Positions 8,987 to 20,180 of a DNA stretch of 64,000 nucleotides are shown here, in pieces. How positions within the stretch are numbered: position 1 is the stretch's first letter; the number at the start of each line of letters is the position of its first letter. Origin of the DNA: Bradyrhizobium semiaridum (GTDB lineage Bacteria > Pseudomonadota > Alphaproteobacteria > Rhizobiales > Xanthobacteraceae); contig NZ_JAGKJJ010000010.1 in NCBI RefSeq assembly GCF_020329505.1, forward strand, positions 1-64,000. The letters run 5' to 3'. The translations under genes and the position numbers were made by a program. The notes under the pieces were generated by a model. It was not told the origin of the DNA, did no database searches, and saw only the letters and a list, made by a program, of their open reading frames with translations.

Positions 8987-10021
8987 ATGTCATCCAGGCT
9001 TCAATACCTTTCCTCCGCTGCGGCGCTCGCGGCGCTGATTGCCATTGCGTCGCCGTCCTTTGCGCAATCCGATGATGGCGGCGACTACGAGATGCGGATC
9101 CAGCGGCTGGAAAACCAGCTGCGGCAGCTGACCGGGCAGAACGAGGAGTTGCAGTACCGCAACCGCCAGCTCGAGGAGCGGCTGCGCCAGCTCGGCGGCC
9201 AGCCCGCTGGGGCGGGAGGCCAAGCCGCGGCCTCGCCCAACGTCGCGCCGCAGCAGCCCCAATCCCTGGCCTATCCGCAACAGCAGGCCGGCTATCCGCA
9301 GCCGCAACAGGGTTACGGACAGCCGCAGCAGCCGGGATATGGCCGGCAACAGGGCGGCTATGACCAGCAACAGCAGATCGCGGCTCCTGCGCCGATCGTG
9401 CAGGAGGCGCCTCAGGCAGCTCCTGGCGGCCGCCGCGGCCGCGGCGATGCGTTCGACCCGTCGCTGAACCCCAATGCACCGGGTGCGCCGCGCGCTCTCG
9501 GTGGCGGCCCGGCGCCGCTGTCCAACGAGGCGGCCATCGGTGCGCCCGGCGGCCGGGGCGCGGGAGAGCCGCTCGATCTCGGCAATACCAGCCCGCCGCG
9601 TGGCCCCGGCGCCGGCCTGACCACCTTGCCGCCGTCGGCGACGCCGAAGGATGAGTTCGATCTCGGCATCGGCTACATGCAGCGCAAGGATTACGCGCTC
9701 GCCGAAGAGACGATGAAGAACTTCGCGCAGAAATATCCGGCCGACCCGCTGGTCGCGGACGCGCAATACTGGCTCGGCGAAAGCTATTTCCAGCGCCAGC
9801 AATATCGCGACGCTGCCGAGACCTTCCTCGGGGTCACCACCAAGTTCGACAAATCCGCCAAGGCGCCGGACGCGCTGCTGCGGCTCGGCCAGTCGCTGGC
9901 GGCGCTGAAGGAAAAGGAAGCCGCCTGCGCCGCATTCGGCGAGGTGACGCGGAAATATCCGCGGGCATCCGGCGGCGTGAAGGCCGCCATCGACCGTGAG
10001 CAAAAACGGGTGAAGTGCTAA
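8987..10021 (+). CDS. cpoB: Cell division coordinator CpoB (YbgF)
   Basis: Periplasmic Tol-associated protein that coordinates septal murein synthesis with outer-membrane constriction. The 344-residue product has a signal peptide ending SPSFAQ and a coiled-coil rich in Arg/Leu/Gln (about 28-65). A long low-complexity linker of Pro, Gln, Gly and Tyr follows (about 75-210), then C-terminal TPRs starting near DEFDLGIGYMQRKDY. AGGG before the ATG at 8987 supports the start. The linker is longer than in enteric homologues and its bases are strongly repetitive. It follows pal across a terminator and precedes the damaged tilS. Confidence 0.93.
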   Translation: MSSRLQYLSSAAALAALIAIASPSFAQSDDGGDYEMRIQRLENQLRQLTGQNEELQYRNRQLEERLRQLGGQPAGAGGQAAASPNVAPQQPQSLAYPQQQAGYPQPQQGYGQPQQPGYGRQQGGYDQQQQIAAPAPIVQEAPQAAPGGRRGRGDAFDPSLNPNAPGAPRALGGGPAPLSNEAAIGAPGGRGAGEPLDLGNTSPPRGPGAGLTTLPPSATPKDEFDLGIGYMQRKDYALAEETMKNFAQKYPADPLVADAQYWLGESYFQRQQYRDAAETFLGVTTKFDKSAKAPDALLRLGQSLAALKEKEAACAAFGEVTRKYPRASGGVKAAIDREQKRVKC

Positions 10022-10077
10022 ACCGGCGTCGCGGAGGTCGCTGCCCGACCTCTTCTTGCGAAACGCTGGGTCTTGCG

Positions 10078-10931
10078 ATGCCAGACGATCTGTCCGCCAT
10101 TTCGGCAAGGGACGCCAAACGCCTGTTCGCGGGCCTCGCGAGCGCGCCCGCGATCGTGCTCGCAGTATCCGGCGGTCCGGATTCCGTGGCGCTGATGTGG
10201 CTCGCCGCGCGCTGGCGTCGTGCCCTGTCGCGCAGGCCGGCCTGCTGGCGCGGGCCGCGCGCCGGCACGGCGCCACGCACATCCTGACCGCGCACACCCG
10301 CGACGATCAGGCGGAGACGCTGCTGATGCGCCTGCTGCGCGGCAGCGGCATCGCCGGCCTCTCGGCGATGACGCGCGAGACCGAGCGCGACGGCGTGCGG
10401 CTGACGCGGCCGCTGCTCGACGTCGCCAAGGCGCAGCTGATCGCAACGCTGCACAAGGCGCGCATCGATTTCGCCGACGATCCGACCAATCGCGATCCGG
10501 CGTTCACGCGTTCGCGGCTGCGCGCGCTGATGCCTGTTCTCGCCAAGGAGGGCGGCGATGCGAGGAACCTGGCACGGCTTGCGGCGCGGCTCGCGCGAGC
10601 CAATGCCGCCGTGGAGGTGCTGGTCGACGGCGCCGAGCGCTATCTTGCGTTGAAGGATGGGAACGACCACGACGCCGGCATCGATGCGGCGCTGTTCATG
10701 GCGATGCCGGAGGAAATCCGTCTCCGCCTGCTTATGCGTGCCATCGACCGTGCCGGATACGAAGGGCCCGCCGAACTCGGCAAGGTCGAGACCCTGCTTG
10801 CGGCGCTGGATCGTACCCTGGAGGACCGCGGCGGCAGGTTCAAACAGACCCTCGCCGGAGCCGTCGTCAGCGCTGCCGGCGGCCGCATCAGAGTGACGCC
10901 GGCGCCGCGGCGGCGGACACGTTCCGCCTGA
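10078..10931 (+). pseudogene. tilS: tRNA(Ile)-lysidine synthase TilS, internally deleted and frameshifted
   Basis: TilS adds lysine to C34 of the AUA-decoding tRNA-Ile and is essential in nearly all bacteria. The ATG frame from 10078 carries the ATP-binding loop AVSGGPDSVALMWLAARW. It then runs into nonsense and stops at 10287. The family sequence resumes in another frame near 10230 with HGATHILTAHTRDDQAET and continues to 10931. Between SGGPDS and DDQAET there are about 45 codons, where E. coli TilS has nearly 100. The missing part includes the family's DHGLR motif. A loss of 3n+1 bases (about 160) fits. Either the assembly is wrong here or the gene is dead and another copy exists elsewhere. 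Confidence 0.85.
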
Positions 10932-11205
10932 GCCCGGGCCGATTGTTACAATCGCCGTAATAATCCGGGAAGGAGGCTTAACCACCCCGAAAAACACCGG
11001 ATTCAGCGCCATTATTTGAGCGGGAATCGCGCTAGGATGCGGTAAATAGTCATGTGCGGTTCCCTTGGCATCGATCGCTCCGGCACCTAAATTGTATGCC
11101 ATCGACGGGATGGATTCCCTGGGGATTCCCAAAGAGCCGGCCCAAGGATAGAGACTTGCCCAAGGATGAGAGAGGCCGCGATCCGCGCGACCACGAAGGA
11201 AGACC

Positions 11206-13128
<1,923 letters not shown>

Positions 13129-13161
13129 GCCTCACCGGCCCCGACAAATCCAGTGTTACGG

Positions 13162-13186
13162 AAGCCCGGCCTCGAGCCGGGCTTTT
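13162..13186 (+). terminator. Rho-independent terminator after ftsH
   Basis: A 9-bp perfect stem (AAGCCCGGC with GCCGGGCTT, 13162-13170 and 13176-13184) has a CTCGA loop and runs into TTTTGTATTTT. It lies 33 bases after the ftsH stop. Confidence 0.88.
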
Positions 13187-13276
13187 GTATTTTGTGACCG
13201 CCTGTTGATATGGCATCCTCCCCGGCGGCCGGTTAACGCGCCCGGGAAGCGCGGCGGGAAATAGGGGAGGGAGCCG

Positions 13277-14476
13277 ATGCGCAAGGCATTTGGCACCCTC
13301 GGCGCGATTGCGTTGCCGCTGCTGTCGGCCGTCTCGCACGCCGCCGAGATCCGCGGTGTCACCGCAACCGAAATCAGGATCGGCCAGACCATGCCCTATA
13401 GCGGGCCGGTGTCGGCGTTTGGCGCGCTCGGCAAAGGCGAGGCCGGCTACTTCAGGATGGTCAACGAGCGCGGCGGCATCAACGGCCGCAAGATCAACTT
13501 CATCTCGCTCGACGACTCCTACGCGCCGCCGAAGACGGTGGAGCAGACGCGGCGCCTCGTCGAGAGCGACGAGGTCGCGCTGATCTTCTCCTCGATCGGC
13601 ACCGCGCATAACACCGCGATCGCAAAATATCTGCAGGGCAAGAACGTCCCGCAGCTGTTCCTCGCCTCCGGCGCCTCGAAATTCGGCGACATCGCGCAGT
13701 TTCCGCAGGCGACGATGGGCGTGCAGGCGCCGTTCCGCTACGAGGCGCGGCTCTATGCGCGCCATGCGCTGGCGAAGAATCCAGACGCAAAGTTTGCCGT
13801 GATCGCGCAGAACGACGATTACGGCCGCGACTATCTGGCGGGGCTGAAGGACGTGCTCGGCGAGCGCTACGACCAGGTCGCCACCGTTGCGACCTACGAG
13901 ATCACGGAGCCGACCATCGACTCGCAGATCGTCAAGCTGAAGGCGACAGGCGCCGATGTCTTCGTGATCGCCGCGACGCCGAAGTTCGCGGCGCAGGCGA
14001 TCCGCAAAGCCTACGAGATCGGCTGGCGGCCGCTGACCTTCCTGTCCAATACGGCGGTGTGGATTTCAACCGTGATGCAGCCGGCCGGCGTCGAGGCCGG
14101 CACCGGCATCATCTCCACGGCCTATGTGAAGGATCCCGACGATCCGGCCTGGAAAGACGATGCCGGCATGAAGGGCTGGCGCGAATTCATGACCAGATAC
14201 GTGCCCGACGGCGATCAGCACGATACCAATTACGTCAACGCCTACAACAGCGCGATGGCGCTGGAGGCGGTGCTGAAGGCCTGCGGCAACGATCTGTCGA
14301 CCGAGAACATCCTGAAGCAGGCATTCGCAATCAAGGACCTGGAATTGCCGATGCTGCTGCCGGGCATCAGGGTCAATACGTCGCCGACCGACCACGTGCC
14401 GGTCGACCAGATGCAGTTCATGCGCTTCAACGGCAAGACCTGGGATAATTTCGGAGATCTGCAGACGGGGAATTGA
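13277..14476 (+). CDS. Branched-chain amino acid-type ABC transporter substrate-binding protein
   Basis: Periplasmic binding protein of the Leu/Ile/Val (HAAT) class. The 399-residue product has a signal peptide ending SHAAEI and starts the mature fold with GVTATEIRIGQTMPYSGP. Peripla_BP_6 features follow, such as GGINGRKINFISLDD and AVIAQNDDYGRDY. GGGGAGGGAG lies just before the ATG. No permease or ATPase genes are adjacent, so it must serve a system encoded elsewhere or act as an orphan receptor. The ligand cannot be told from sequence; many rhizobial paralogues bind aromatic or amide compounds. Confidence 0.9.
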   Translation: MRKAFGTLGAIALPLLSAVSHAAEIRGVTATEIRIGQTMPYSGPVSAFGALGKGEAGYFRMVNERGGINGRKINFISLDDSYAPPKTVEQTRRLVESDEVALIFSSIGTAHNTAIAKYLQGKNVPQLFLASGASKFGDIAQFPQATMGVQAPFRYEARLYARHALAKNPDAKFAVIAQNDDYGRDYLAGLKDVLGERYDQVATVATYEITEPTIDSQIVKLKATGADVFVIAATPKFAAQAIRKAYEIGWRPLTFLSNTAVWISTVMQPAGVEAGTGIISTAYVKDPDDPAWKDDAGMKGWREFMTRYVPDGDQHDTNYVNAYNSAMALEAVLKACGNDLSTENILKQAFAIKDLELPMLLPGIRVNTSPTDHVPVDQMQFMRFNGKTWDNFGDLQTGN

Positions 14477-14509
14477 GCGGTCTGTTCGGTCGAGAGCGTC
14501 ACGCCGATT

Positions 14510-14614
14510 CCGTCATCCTGAGGTGCGAGCCTTGCGAGCCTCGAAGGATGAACGGCCCGGTCAGTGGCCGTCGACCCTTCGAGGGCCGCTGAAGCGGCCA
14601 CCTCAGGATGACGG
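14510..14614. repeat. Palindromic repeat family A, copy 2
   Basis: Terminal arms CCGTCATCCTGAGGTG (14510-14525) and their reverse complement (14599-14614) match copy 1 at 474-599. The nested TCGAAGGATG/CGACCCTTCGAGG arms are also present but with mismatches. It lies between two convergent genes. Confidence 0.8.
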
Positions 14615-14641
14615 GTTGAACAGCGGTGCAACATAGCCGGC

Positions 14642-14763
14642 GTCGTCCCTGCGAAAGCAGGGACCCATAACCACAGGATTAGATTGTTGAGAAAGGCTGT
14701 GGCCCCAGCGGCGCGCAACAACGCCCATCGGTGGCTATGGGTCCCTGCTTTCGCAGGGACGAC
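14642..14763. repeat. Palindromic repeat family C with 28-bp perfect terminal inverted repeats
   Basis: The arms at 14642-14669 and 14736-14763 are perfect reverse complements over 28 bases, beginning GTCGTCCCTGCGAAAGCAGG. The 66-base interior has no coding potential. This arm sequence is common in Bradyrhizobium intergenic regions from memory. It sits directly after family A copy 2, making a composite repeat block between the convergent genes. Confidence 0.8.
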
Positions 14764-14832
14764 GCTGAATGTTTGGCGCCGCTCGTAAATCATACATTCA
14801 CAAGCTCTCAGGGTGACGGGGCCAACATCGCG

Positions 14833-16335
14833 CTAATTTGTGCTCTGCGCGGCCGGCAGCAGGCTGGTCTTGTCGTTTGCACGGACATGGATGACGGCGG
14901 TGCCGTCCTTGTAGAGCCGCTTCCAGCCCGCGGCGTGATCGAGCGCGTAGCCTGCGGGCGATGTCGCATTCAGCAGCGTGGCGTCGATGCGGTACTTGTC
15001 GAGCAGACCGAGCAGCTGGCCGACATTCTTGGCTTCGGTGGCGTCGAAATAGTCGAGCACGAATTGCTCGCCATACAATTCGGCGCGGCCGTCGATAAAC
15101 ACCTTCATGCCGCGGCTGACCATGTAGCCGCCGAACGGCGCAGTGCTGAAGATGCGCTGCGCCTTCTGCTGCTGCAGCAGGTCGACCGCGGCAACCGGCG
15201 TGACCGACGGCAGGAACTTGAAGGGATGCTGGTCGACGAAGAGCTTCGTCGTCACGCCGCCGCCGATCAGGACCGCGACCGCCGCCAGGATCGTGACGAA
15301 GGGGACCGACCGTGCCTCACCGAAGCGCGGCTCGGTGGCTTCAGTCGTTCCCCATTGCTCGGCGATCGGCCTGGCGAGGACGAGCGGGGCGATGAAGGCG
15401 AAGATCTCGATGTTGCGGACGTGGGTCAGCGCCATATAGATCAGGCCGAGCAGCAGCAGGATCCGCGGCACCGACAGCGTCAGCTTGCGATAGAAGGCCA
15501 TGCCGACCAAGCCGAGCAGCGTCGCTTCGAACAAGCTCGGCGTCCTGAAATCGGCCGGCATCCATTCCCAGATCAGCGACAGCAGCTTGCCGAGGCTGAG
15601 GATCTTCGTGGCGCCGAGCAGCGTATTCCAGCCATAGGGCGTGAGGCAGCTCGCCGCGAGCGCGGCGAGGCCGAACAGCGCCCAGCGCGCGATCAGGTCG
15701 CGGCGGCGGCTCGGCTCCGCGCTCCACACCGCTTCGAGGCCGATCGGTCCGATCAGCGCCAGTCCGAGCAGGAAGCCGCCATGCAGATTGGCCCACAGTG
15801 CCATCAGCGGCAGCAGCCACCAGGAGGGATGGCTGCGGCGATCGGCGGCCGCCATCAGGCCGCCGAGGAACGCGACCAGCACCGGCAGCGCCAGCACGTG
15901 AGGCCGCGCGAAGAAATGCGTCGTCGACAACAGCAGCGCCAGCGCTGCGATCAGGAATGCGCGCGCCGGATCGAAATACGGGCTCAACAGATGCAGGAAG
16001 ATCGCAACCGTGGCGCCGATCGCAAGCGAGGTCAGGATCACCGGCCCGGCCCAATCGCCCGGCCCGTAGACGAAGGCGAACGCGACCTGCGACAGCCACG
16101 AGCTCGAGATCCACGTTTCGCCGTAGCGCGTGAACGAGAACACGTCGCTATAGGGCATCGCGCGGTGGTCGAGGATCCACTGCCCGACCTTGATCTGCCA
16201 CATCGTGTCGGAATCGCGCAGCAGGATCTCGCCCGCAGCGAGATAGAACAGGTAGGCGCCGACGCCGGCGCATAGCGGCATCAGTCCGCGCGCCGCGCTC
16301 CGGTTGCTCACGCTGCTGGTGATGGAGAGGGACAT
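14833..16335 (-). CDS. Polytopic membrane protein, glycosyltransferase-39-like (uncharacterised)
   Basis: The 500-residue product has roughly ten hydrophobic helices in its first 370 residues and a soluble C-terminal part of about 110 residues. An early acidic pair (RDSDTMWQIKVGQWIL) and VFSFTRYGETWISSSWLSQV resemble the first loop of GT-C fold enzymes such as ArnT and PMT. Those use polyprenyl-phosphate sugars, but I cannot prove activity. The ATG at 16335 has AAGG upstream; longer starts exist. It is divergent from a TetR gene across 367 bases, and stands alone, so no pathway can be inferred. Confidence 0.7.
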   Translation of the reverse strand: MSLSITSSVSNRSAARGLMPLCAGVGAYLFYLAAGEILLRDSDTMWQIKVGQWILDHRAMPYSDVFSFTRYGETWISSSWLSQVAFAFVYGPGDWAGPVILTSLAIGATVAIFLHLLSPYFDPARAFLIAALALLLSTTHFFARPHVLALPVLVAFLGGLMAAADRRSHPSWWLLPLMALWANLHGGFLLGLALIGPIGLEAVWSAEPSRRRDLIARWALFGLAALAASCLTPYGWNTLLGATKILSLGKLLSLIWEWMPADFRTPSLFEATLLGLVGMAFYRKLTLSVPRILLLLGLIYMALTHVRNIEIFAFIAPLVLARPIAEQWGTTEATEPRFGEARSVPFVTILAAVAVLIGGGVTTKLFVDQHPFKFLPSVTPVAAVDLLQQQKAQRIFSTAPFGGYMVSRGMKVFIDGRAELYGEQFVLDYFDATEAKNVGQLLGLLDKYRIDATLLNATSPAGYALDHAAGWKRLYKDGTAVIHVRANDKTSLLPAAQSTN

Positions 16336-16702
16336 GGGCCTTCTTGGTTGGACGCGGGACATCGAGGGCAACACCGGGCGCGGCGTTGCGGCCAATGGAC
16401 CATGGCTCCCGATAAATTCGGGTAAATGCATTGGCGGGATCGCTGCGCTTCGGGAACAGGCGCTTCGATGTGCCCCGATCGTGTTAGAGGGCGGTTTACC
16501 ATCGCGCGCCGGGCGATCTGAGGCGCCGATCGTCGCCCTCCGCTGGCGTCGCAAATTCCTCACAATTCCTCCTTGTCATCCCGTCTGAATAGTTGTTCAC
16601 TTCTTCAGGCGATTGCAGGATCGATCGCTCAAAACATTGAAGACGCGTGCGTTCTCTGCCGGTGGGCGCCGGCCGGACGCACCGCGGGGGGATGGCAACG
16701 CC
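16336..16702. other. Divergent intergenic region
   Basis: 367 bases between the membrane-protein gene (minus strand) and the TetR gene (plus strand). An in-frame TTG at 16613 could extend the TetR protein by 30 residues but lacks a ribosome site. I see no clear operator palindrome by eye, although TetR proteins often bind their own divergent promoter. Confidence 0.35.
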
Positions 16703-17377
16703 ATGGTCTATCGGCGCACTCATCAGGTCGTGAAACGGCTGGCCGCGCGGCGCAGCGCAATCCTGACGGCGGCGCGGGACGCTGCGGCTGACGGCGGCAT
16801 GGCCGCGGTCCAGATCGCGCCGGTCGCGGTGCGGGCCAATGTCGCGGCCGGAACCGTTTATCGCTACTTCCCGTCGAAGGCCGAACTGATCTCGGAGCTG
16901 ATCACGGAAGTCTCGCGCGACGAGCTGACCGCGATCCGGCGTGCCGCGGATGCCGCGCCCGGGCCGTCGTCGGCGCTCGCCGCCGCGGTGACCACGATCG
17001 CGGCGCATGTGCTGTCGCAGCGCAAGCTCGCCTGGGGCATTCTCGCCGAGCCGGTCGATGTCGACGTCACCGCCTCGCGCCTCGCCAGCCGCCGCGATAT
17101 CGCTGGAGAGCTTGCGACCCGCATCGACGCTGCGGTGCGCGCCGGCCATCTGCCGGCGCAGGATACGGCGCTGGCCGCCACGGCGTTGCTCGGCGCGCTG
17201 CACGAGGCGCTGGTCGGCCCGCTGGCGCCGGCCAATCTCGACGATCCCGTGAAGCAGCGCGAGGCGGTGCAGACCGTGACGCTGCTTGCGCTGCGCGCGG
17301 TCGGCGTGATGGATGCGCGGGCCCGCGGCCTCGTCGTGCAGGCGACGACGCCGGCCAAGGCGTTGGTGGGGGCGTGA
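16703..17377 (+). CDS. TetR/AcrR family transcriptional regulator
   Basis: One-component repressor type. In the 224-residue product, residues about 10-60 form the TetR DNA-binding domain (AARRSAILTAARDAA then VRANVAAGTVYRYFPSKAEL). The rest is an all-helical ligand-binding and dimer domain with no recognisable ligand signature. The ATG at 16703 follows a GGGGGGA stretch. The neighbour downstream is osmC, 85 bases away in the same direction, and the upstream neighbour is a divergent membrane protein; either could be its target. Confidence 0.9.
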   Translation: MVYRRTHQVVKRLAARRSAILTAARDAAADGGMAAVQIAPVAVRANVAAGTVYRYFPSKAELISELITEVSRDELTAIRRAADAAPGPSSALAAAVTTIAAHVLSQRKLAWGILAEPVDVDVTASRLASRRDIAGELATRIDAAVRAGHLPAQDTALAATALLGALHEALVGPLAPANLDDPVKQREAVQTVTLLALRAVGVMDARARGLVVQATTPAKALVGA

Positions 17378-17462
17378 GCCTTTAGGCCGCATTACGCGAA
17401 CACGTCCTGTCGCATCGGCGTTGTAGGCTTGGGGCTCGGTAGCCAACCTCACGGAGCAACGC

Positions 17463-17891
17463 ATGACCACGACCCATGGCTCGGCCAAATGGCAGGGCGG
17501 CATCAAGGACGGCAAGGGCGCGATCTCGACCAAGAGCGGCGCGCTCAACGATTACCCCTACGGCTTCGCCAGCCGCTTCGAGGGCAAGCCCGGTTCAAAC
17601 CCGGAAGAACTGATCGGCGCGGCCCATGCCGCCTGCTTCACCATGGCGCTGTCGCTGATCCTGGGCGAGGCCAAGCTGACGGCCGAGCATATGGAGACCA
17701 AGGCTGACGTGACATTGGAGAAGGTCGGCGACGGCTTCGCCATCACCTCGGTGCATCTGGCTCTGACCGCGAAGATCCCCGGTGCCGACGATGCCACGTT
17801 CCAGGAACTGGCCGGCAAGGCCAAGGCCGGCTGCCCGGTGTCGAAACTGCTCAACACCAAGATCACGCTCGACGCGTCGTTGCAGAGCTGA
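17463..17891 (+). CDS. OsmC family peroxiredoxin
   Basis: Thiol peroxidase of the OsmC/Ohr family that reduces organic hydroperoxides. The 142-residue product matches the family length. It has both catalytic cysteines in their usual settings: AAHAACFTMALS (about residue 58) and KAGCPVSKLL (about 123). The resolving of Ohr versus OsmC subtypes is not attempted. GGAGCAACGC precedes the ATG. It is followed by the convergent pyk gene. Cytoplasmic. Confidence 0.93.
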   Translation: MTTTHGSAKWQGGIKDGKGAISTKSGALNDYPYGFASRFEGKPGSNPEELIGAAHAACFTMALSLILGEAKLTAEHMETKADVTLEKVGDGFAITSVHLALTAKIPGADDATFQELAGKAKAGCPVSKLLNTKITLDASLQS

Positions 17892-17953
17892 TCGCAAAAC
17901 GGCTGATCGAATCAACTTCCGGGTCACGCCGATGCGTGGCCCGGAACGATCCG

Positions 17954-19390
17954 TCACATCTCGGCGTCGCCGTTCGGCCCCACCGAGGCGATTCGCAGCA
18001 TGTTGGTGGTGCCGGGCGCGCGCAGCGGCACGCCGGCGACGATGATGACGCGCTGGCCGGCCTTGGCAAAGCCGTCGCGGAAGGCAATCGAGCCGGCGCG
18101 ATTGACCATGTCGTCGAGATCGTGGGCATCCTCGGCGACCACGCAATGTACGCCCCACACCACCGACAGCTTGCGTCCGGTGACGAGGTTCGGCGTGATC
18201 GCGACCACCGGTACCTTGGGCCGCTCGCGCGCCACGCGGATCGCGGTCGAGCCGGAGGAGGTCCAGCAGATGATTGCCGACAAATCGAGCGTTTCGGCGA
18301 TCTGCCGCGCCGCGTCCGCAATGGCGTCGCCGACGGTCGGTTCAGGGTCGATGCGCTGCGCGTTGAGCACGCCGCGATAGGTCGGGTCGCGCTCCACTTC
18401 CTCGCCGATGCGGTTCATGGTCGAGACCGCCTCGACCGGATATTTGCCGGCGGCCGATTCCGCCGACAGCATGATGGCGTCGGCGCCCTCATAGACGGCG
18501 GTGGCGACGTCGGAGACTTCGGCGCGGGTCGGCACCGGCGCCTGGATCATCGATTCCAGCATCTGCGTCGCGATCACCACCGGCTTGCCAGCACGGCGCG
18601 CCATCCGCGTCATCTGCTTCTGCAGGCTCGGCACCCGCTCCAGCGGCAGCTCGACGCCGAGATCGCCGCGCGCCACCATCAGTGCGTCGGAGGCATCGAT
18701 GATGTCGGCGAGGCGGTCGATCGCCTGCGGCTTCTCGATCTTGGCCATCACGGCGGCGCGGCCACGGATCATCTTCTTGGCCTCGTGCACGTCCTCGGCG
18801 CGCTGCACGAAGGACAGCGCGACCCAGTCGATCCCCTCGGGCAGCGCGGCTTCGAGATCGGCGCGGTCTTTCGGCGTCATCGCCAAAACCGGCAGGTCGG
18901 TGTCGGGCAGGCTGACGCCCTTGCGGTCCGACATCTTGCCGCCGATCACGACGCGCGTGACCGCGCGCTCGGGCGAGGTCTCCTCGGCGATCAGCCGCAC
19001 CTTGCCGTCGTCGAGCAGCAGCGCATGGCCCGGCCGCAGCGCGGCCAGGATCTCCGGATGCGGCAGCTGCACGCGGCTGTTGTTGCCCGGCGTCTTGTCG
19101 GAATCCAGCGTGAACGACTGGCCGTTGTTGAGCTGGGTCGAGCCGTTCTCGAACGAGCCGAGCCGCAGCTTCGGCCCCTGCAGATCGACCAGGATGCCGA
19201 TCGGCCGGCCGTAGCTCGATTCGACGTTGCGGATGGTCTTGACCAACTCCCGCATCTTGTCATGCGGGGTGTGGCTCATGTTGATCCGGAACACGTCAGC
19301 GCCGGCCTCGAACAGCCTGCGGATCATTGCGCTGTCTGAGGAGGCCGGGCCGAGGGTTGCGAGGATCTTGATGCGGCGCAGTCGTCTCAT
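17954..19390 (-). CDS. pyk: Pyruvate kinase
   Basis: Last step of glycolysis: phosphoenolpyruvate plus ADP to pyruvate plus ATP. The 478-residue product begins RRIKILATLGPASSD and carries FRINMSHTPHDK (substrate and ADP binding). The active-site signature MAKIEKPQAIDRL contains the catalytic lysine, and the metal-binding MVARGDLGVELP and TRAEVSDVATAVYEGADAIMLS follow. Domain C ends the protein. Its ATG overlaps the stop of the upstream DUF1036 gene by four bases (ATGA), so the two are translationally coupled. Confidence 0.97.
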   Translation of the reverse strand: MRRLRRIKILATLGPASSDSAMIRRLFEAGADVFRINMSHTPHDKMRELVKTIRNVESSYGRPIGILVDLQGPKLRLGSFENGSTQLNNGQSFTLDSDKTPGNNSRVQLPHPEILAALRPGHALLLDDGKVRLIAEETSPERAVTRVVIGGKMSDRKGVSLPDTDLPVLAMTPKDRADLEAALPEGIDWVALSFVQRAEDVHEAKKMIRGRAAVMAKIEKPQAIDRLADIIDASDALMVARGDLGVELPLERVPSLQKQMTRMARRAGKPVVIATQMLESMIQAPVPTRAEVSDVATAVYEGADAIMLSAESAAGKYPVEAVSTMNRIGEEVERDPTYRGVLNAQRIDPEPTVGDAIADAARQIAETLDLSAIICWTSSGSTAIRVARERPKVPVVAITPNLVTGRKLSVVWGVHCVVAEDAHDLDDMVNRAGSIAFRDGFAKAGQRVIIVAGVPLRAPGTTNMLRIASVGPNGDAEM

Positions 19391-19992
19391 TGCTTGTTTC
19401 CGGGCGTTGCGGCTGGCGGCAGACCAGACGCGCCCGGAGGCGCTGCGCCCGGCGGGTTGGGCAGGGTCGGCATCGTCGGCGGGCCTCCTGGCCCGACGCC
19501 GCCCGGCATTCCCGGCACCTTCTGCGGCTGTTGTTCGTTGGCTTCGGTCAGTTGGACGGTCCATGCGCGCTGCTCGCCGGTATCGACCTCGAAAAAGCCG
19601 GTGCGGTCATAGCCGCGCGCGAGACAATTCTCGGTGCCCTTGATGGTGAATTCCTTGTCGCGCGAGCACATGAAGGCCTGGCCGGACCATTCGCCGCCGC
19701 GGTCATAGTCGAGCGCGTAGATGTAGTAATAGCGGGCGACCAGATTGCCGCGCAGCAGTGTTTCACAGCTGCGCGAGGACACGTTCCACCAGCCCTCGGT
19801 GGTCCAGCCCTCGGCATCCTTGTAGCCCAGCGCGATGCCGACCCGGCTGGACGTATTGTTGCAAAGCCGGAAATCGGCCGCCGCCGGGCTGGTCCATAGG
19901 CACGCCGCAAGAAGCGCCAGCATCGGCAGCACGCCGGCCATGGCGAGGCGCGTGATTTGGGGGGCTGAAGCGGGGGAATCTGTCGGATTCAT
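19387..19992 (-). CDS. DUF1036 secreted protein
   Basis: Unknown function. The 201-residue product has a signal peptide (ending SPAAADF), then a DUF1036 domain (about 40-145) with FRLCNNTSSRVGIALGYKD and several conserved cysteines and aromatic residues. A tail of Pro, Gly and Ala of about 50 residues follows. It is therefore likely periplasmic or surface-exposed. It starts at 19992, and its last codons overlap the pyk start (ATGA), an odd partner for a central glycolysis enzyme. Confidence 0.85.
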   Translation of the reverse strand: MNPTDSPASAPQITRLAMAGVLPMLALLAACLWTSPAAADFRLCNNTSSRVGIALGYKDAEGWTTEGWWNVSSRSCETLLRGNLVARYYYIYALDYDRGGEWSGQAFMCSRDKEFTIKGTENCLARGYDRTGFFEVDTGEQRAWTVQLTEANEQQPQKVPGMPGGVGPGGPPTMPTLPNPPGAAPPGASGLPPAATPGNKQ

Positions 19993-20180
19993 GCGGCGAA
20001 GCTATATCAAATCGTTGACGATTTCGCGTGCCGGCAAGTTACTGTCAACGGCGTGCGCACATCTGTGATGCGGCGGGACCGTAGCATCTGCCGCCGGGGC
20101 GGGCCCGTATTGCGCGGCGATATGGCAAAATCTGTGACAATTCCTACTTCAGATCAATATGATGGCGATCACACAGTGGG

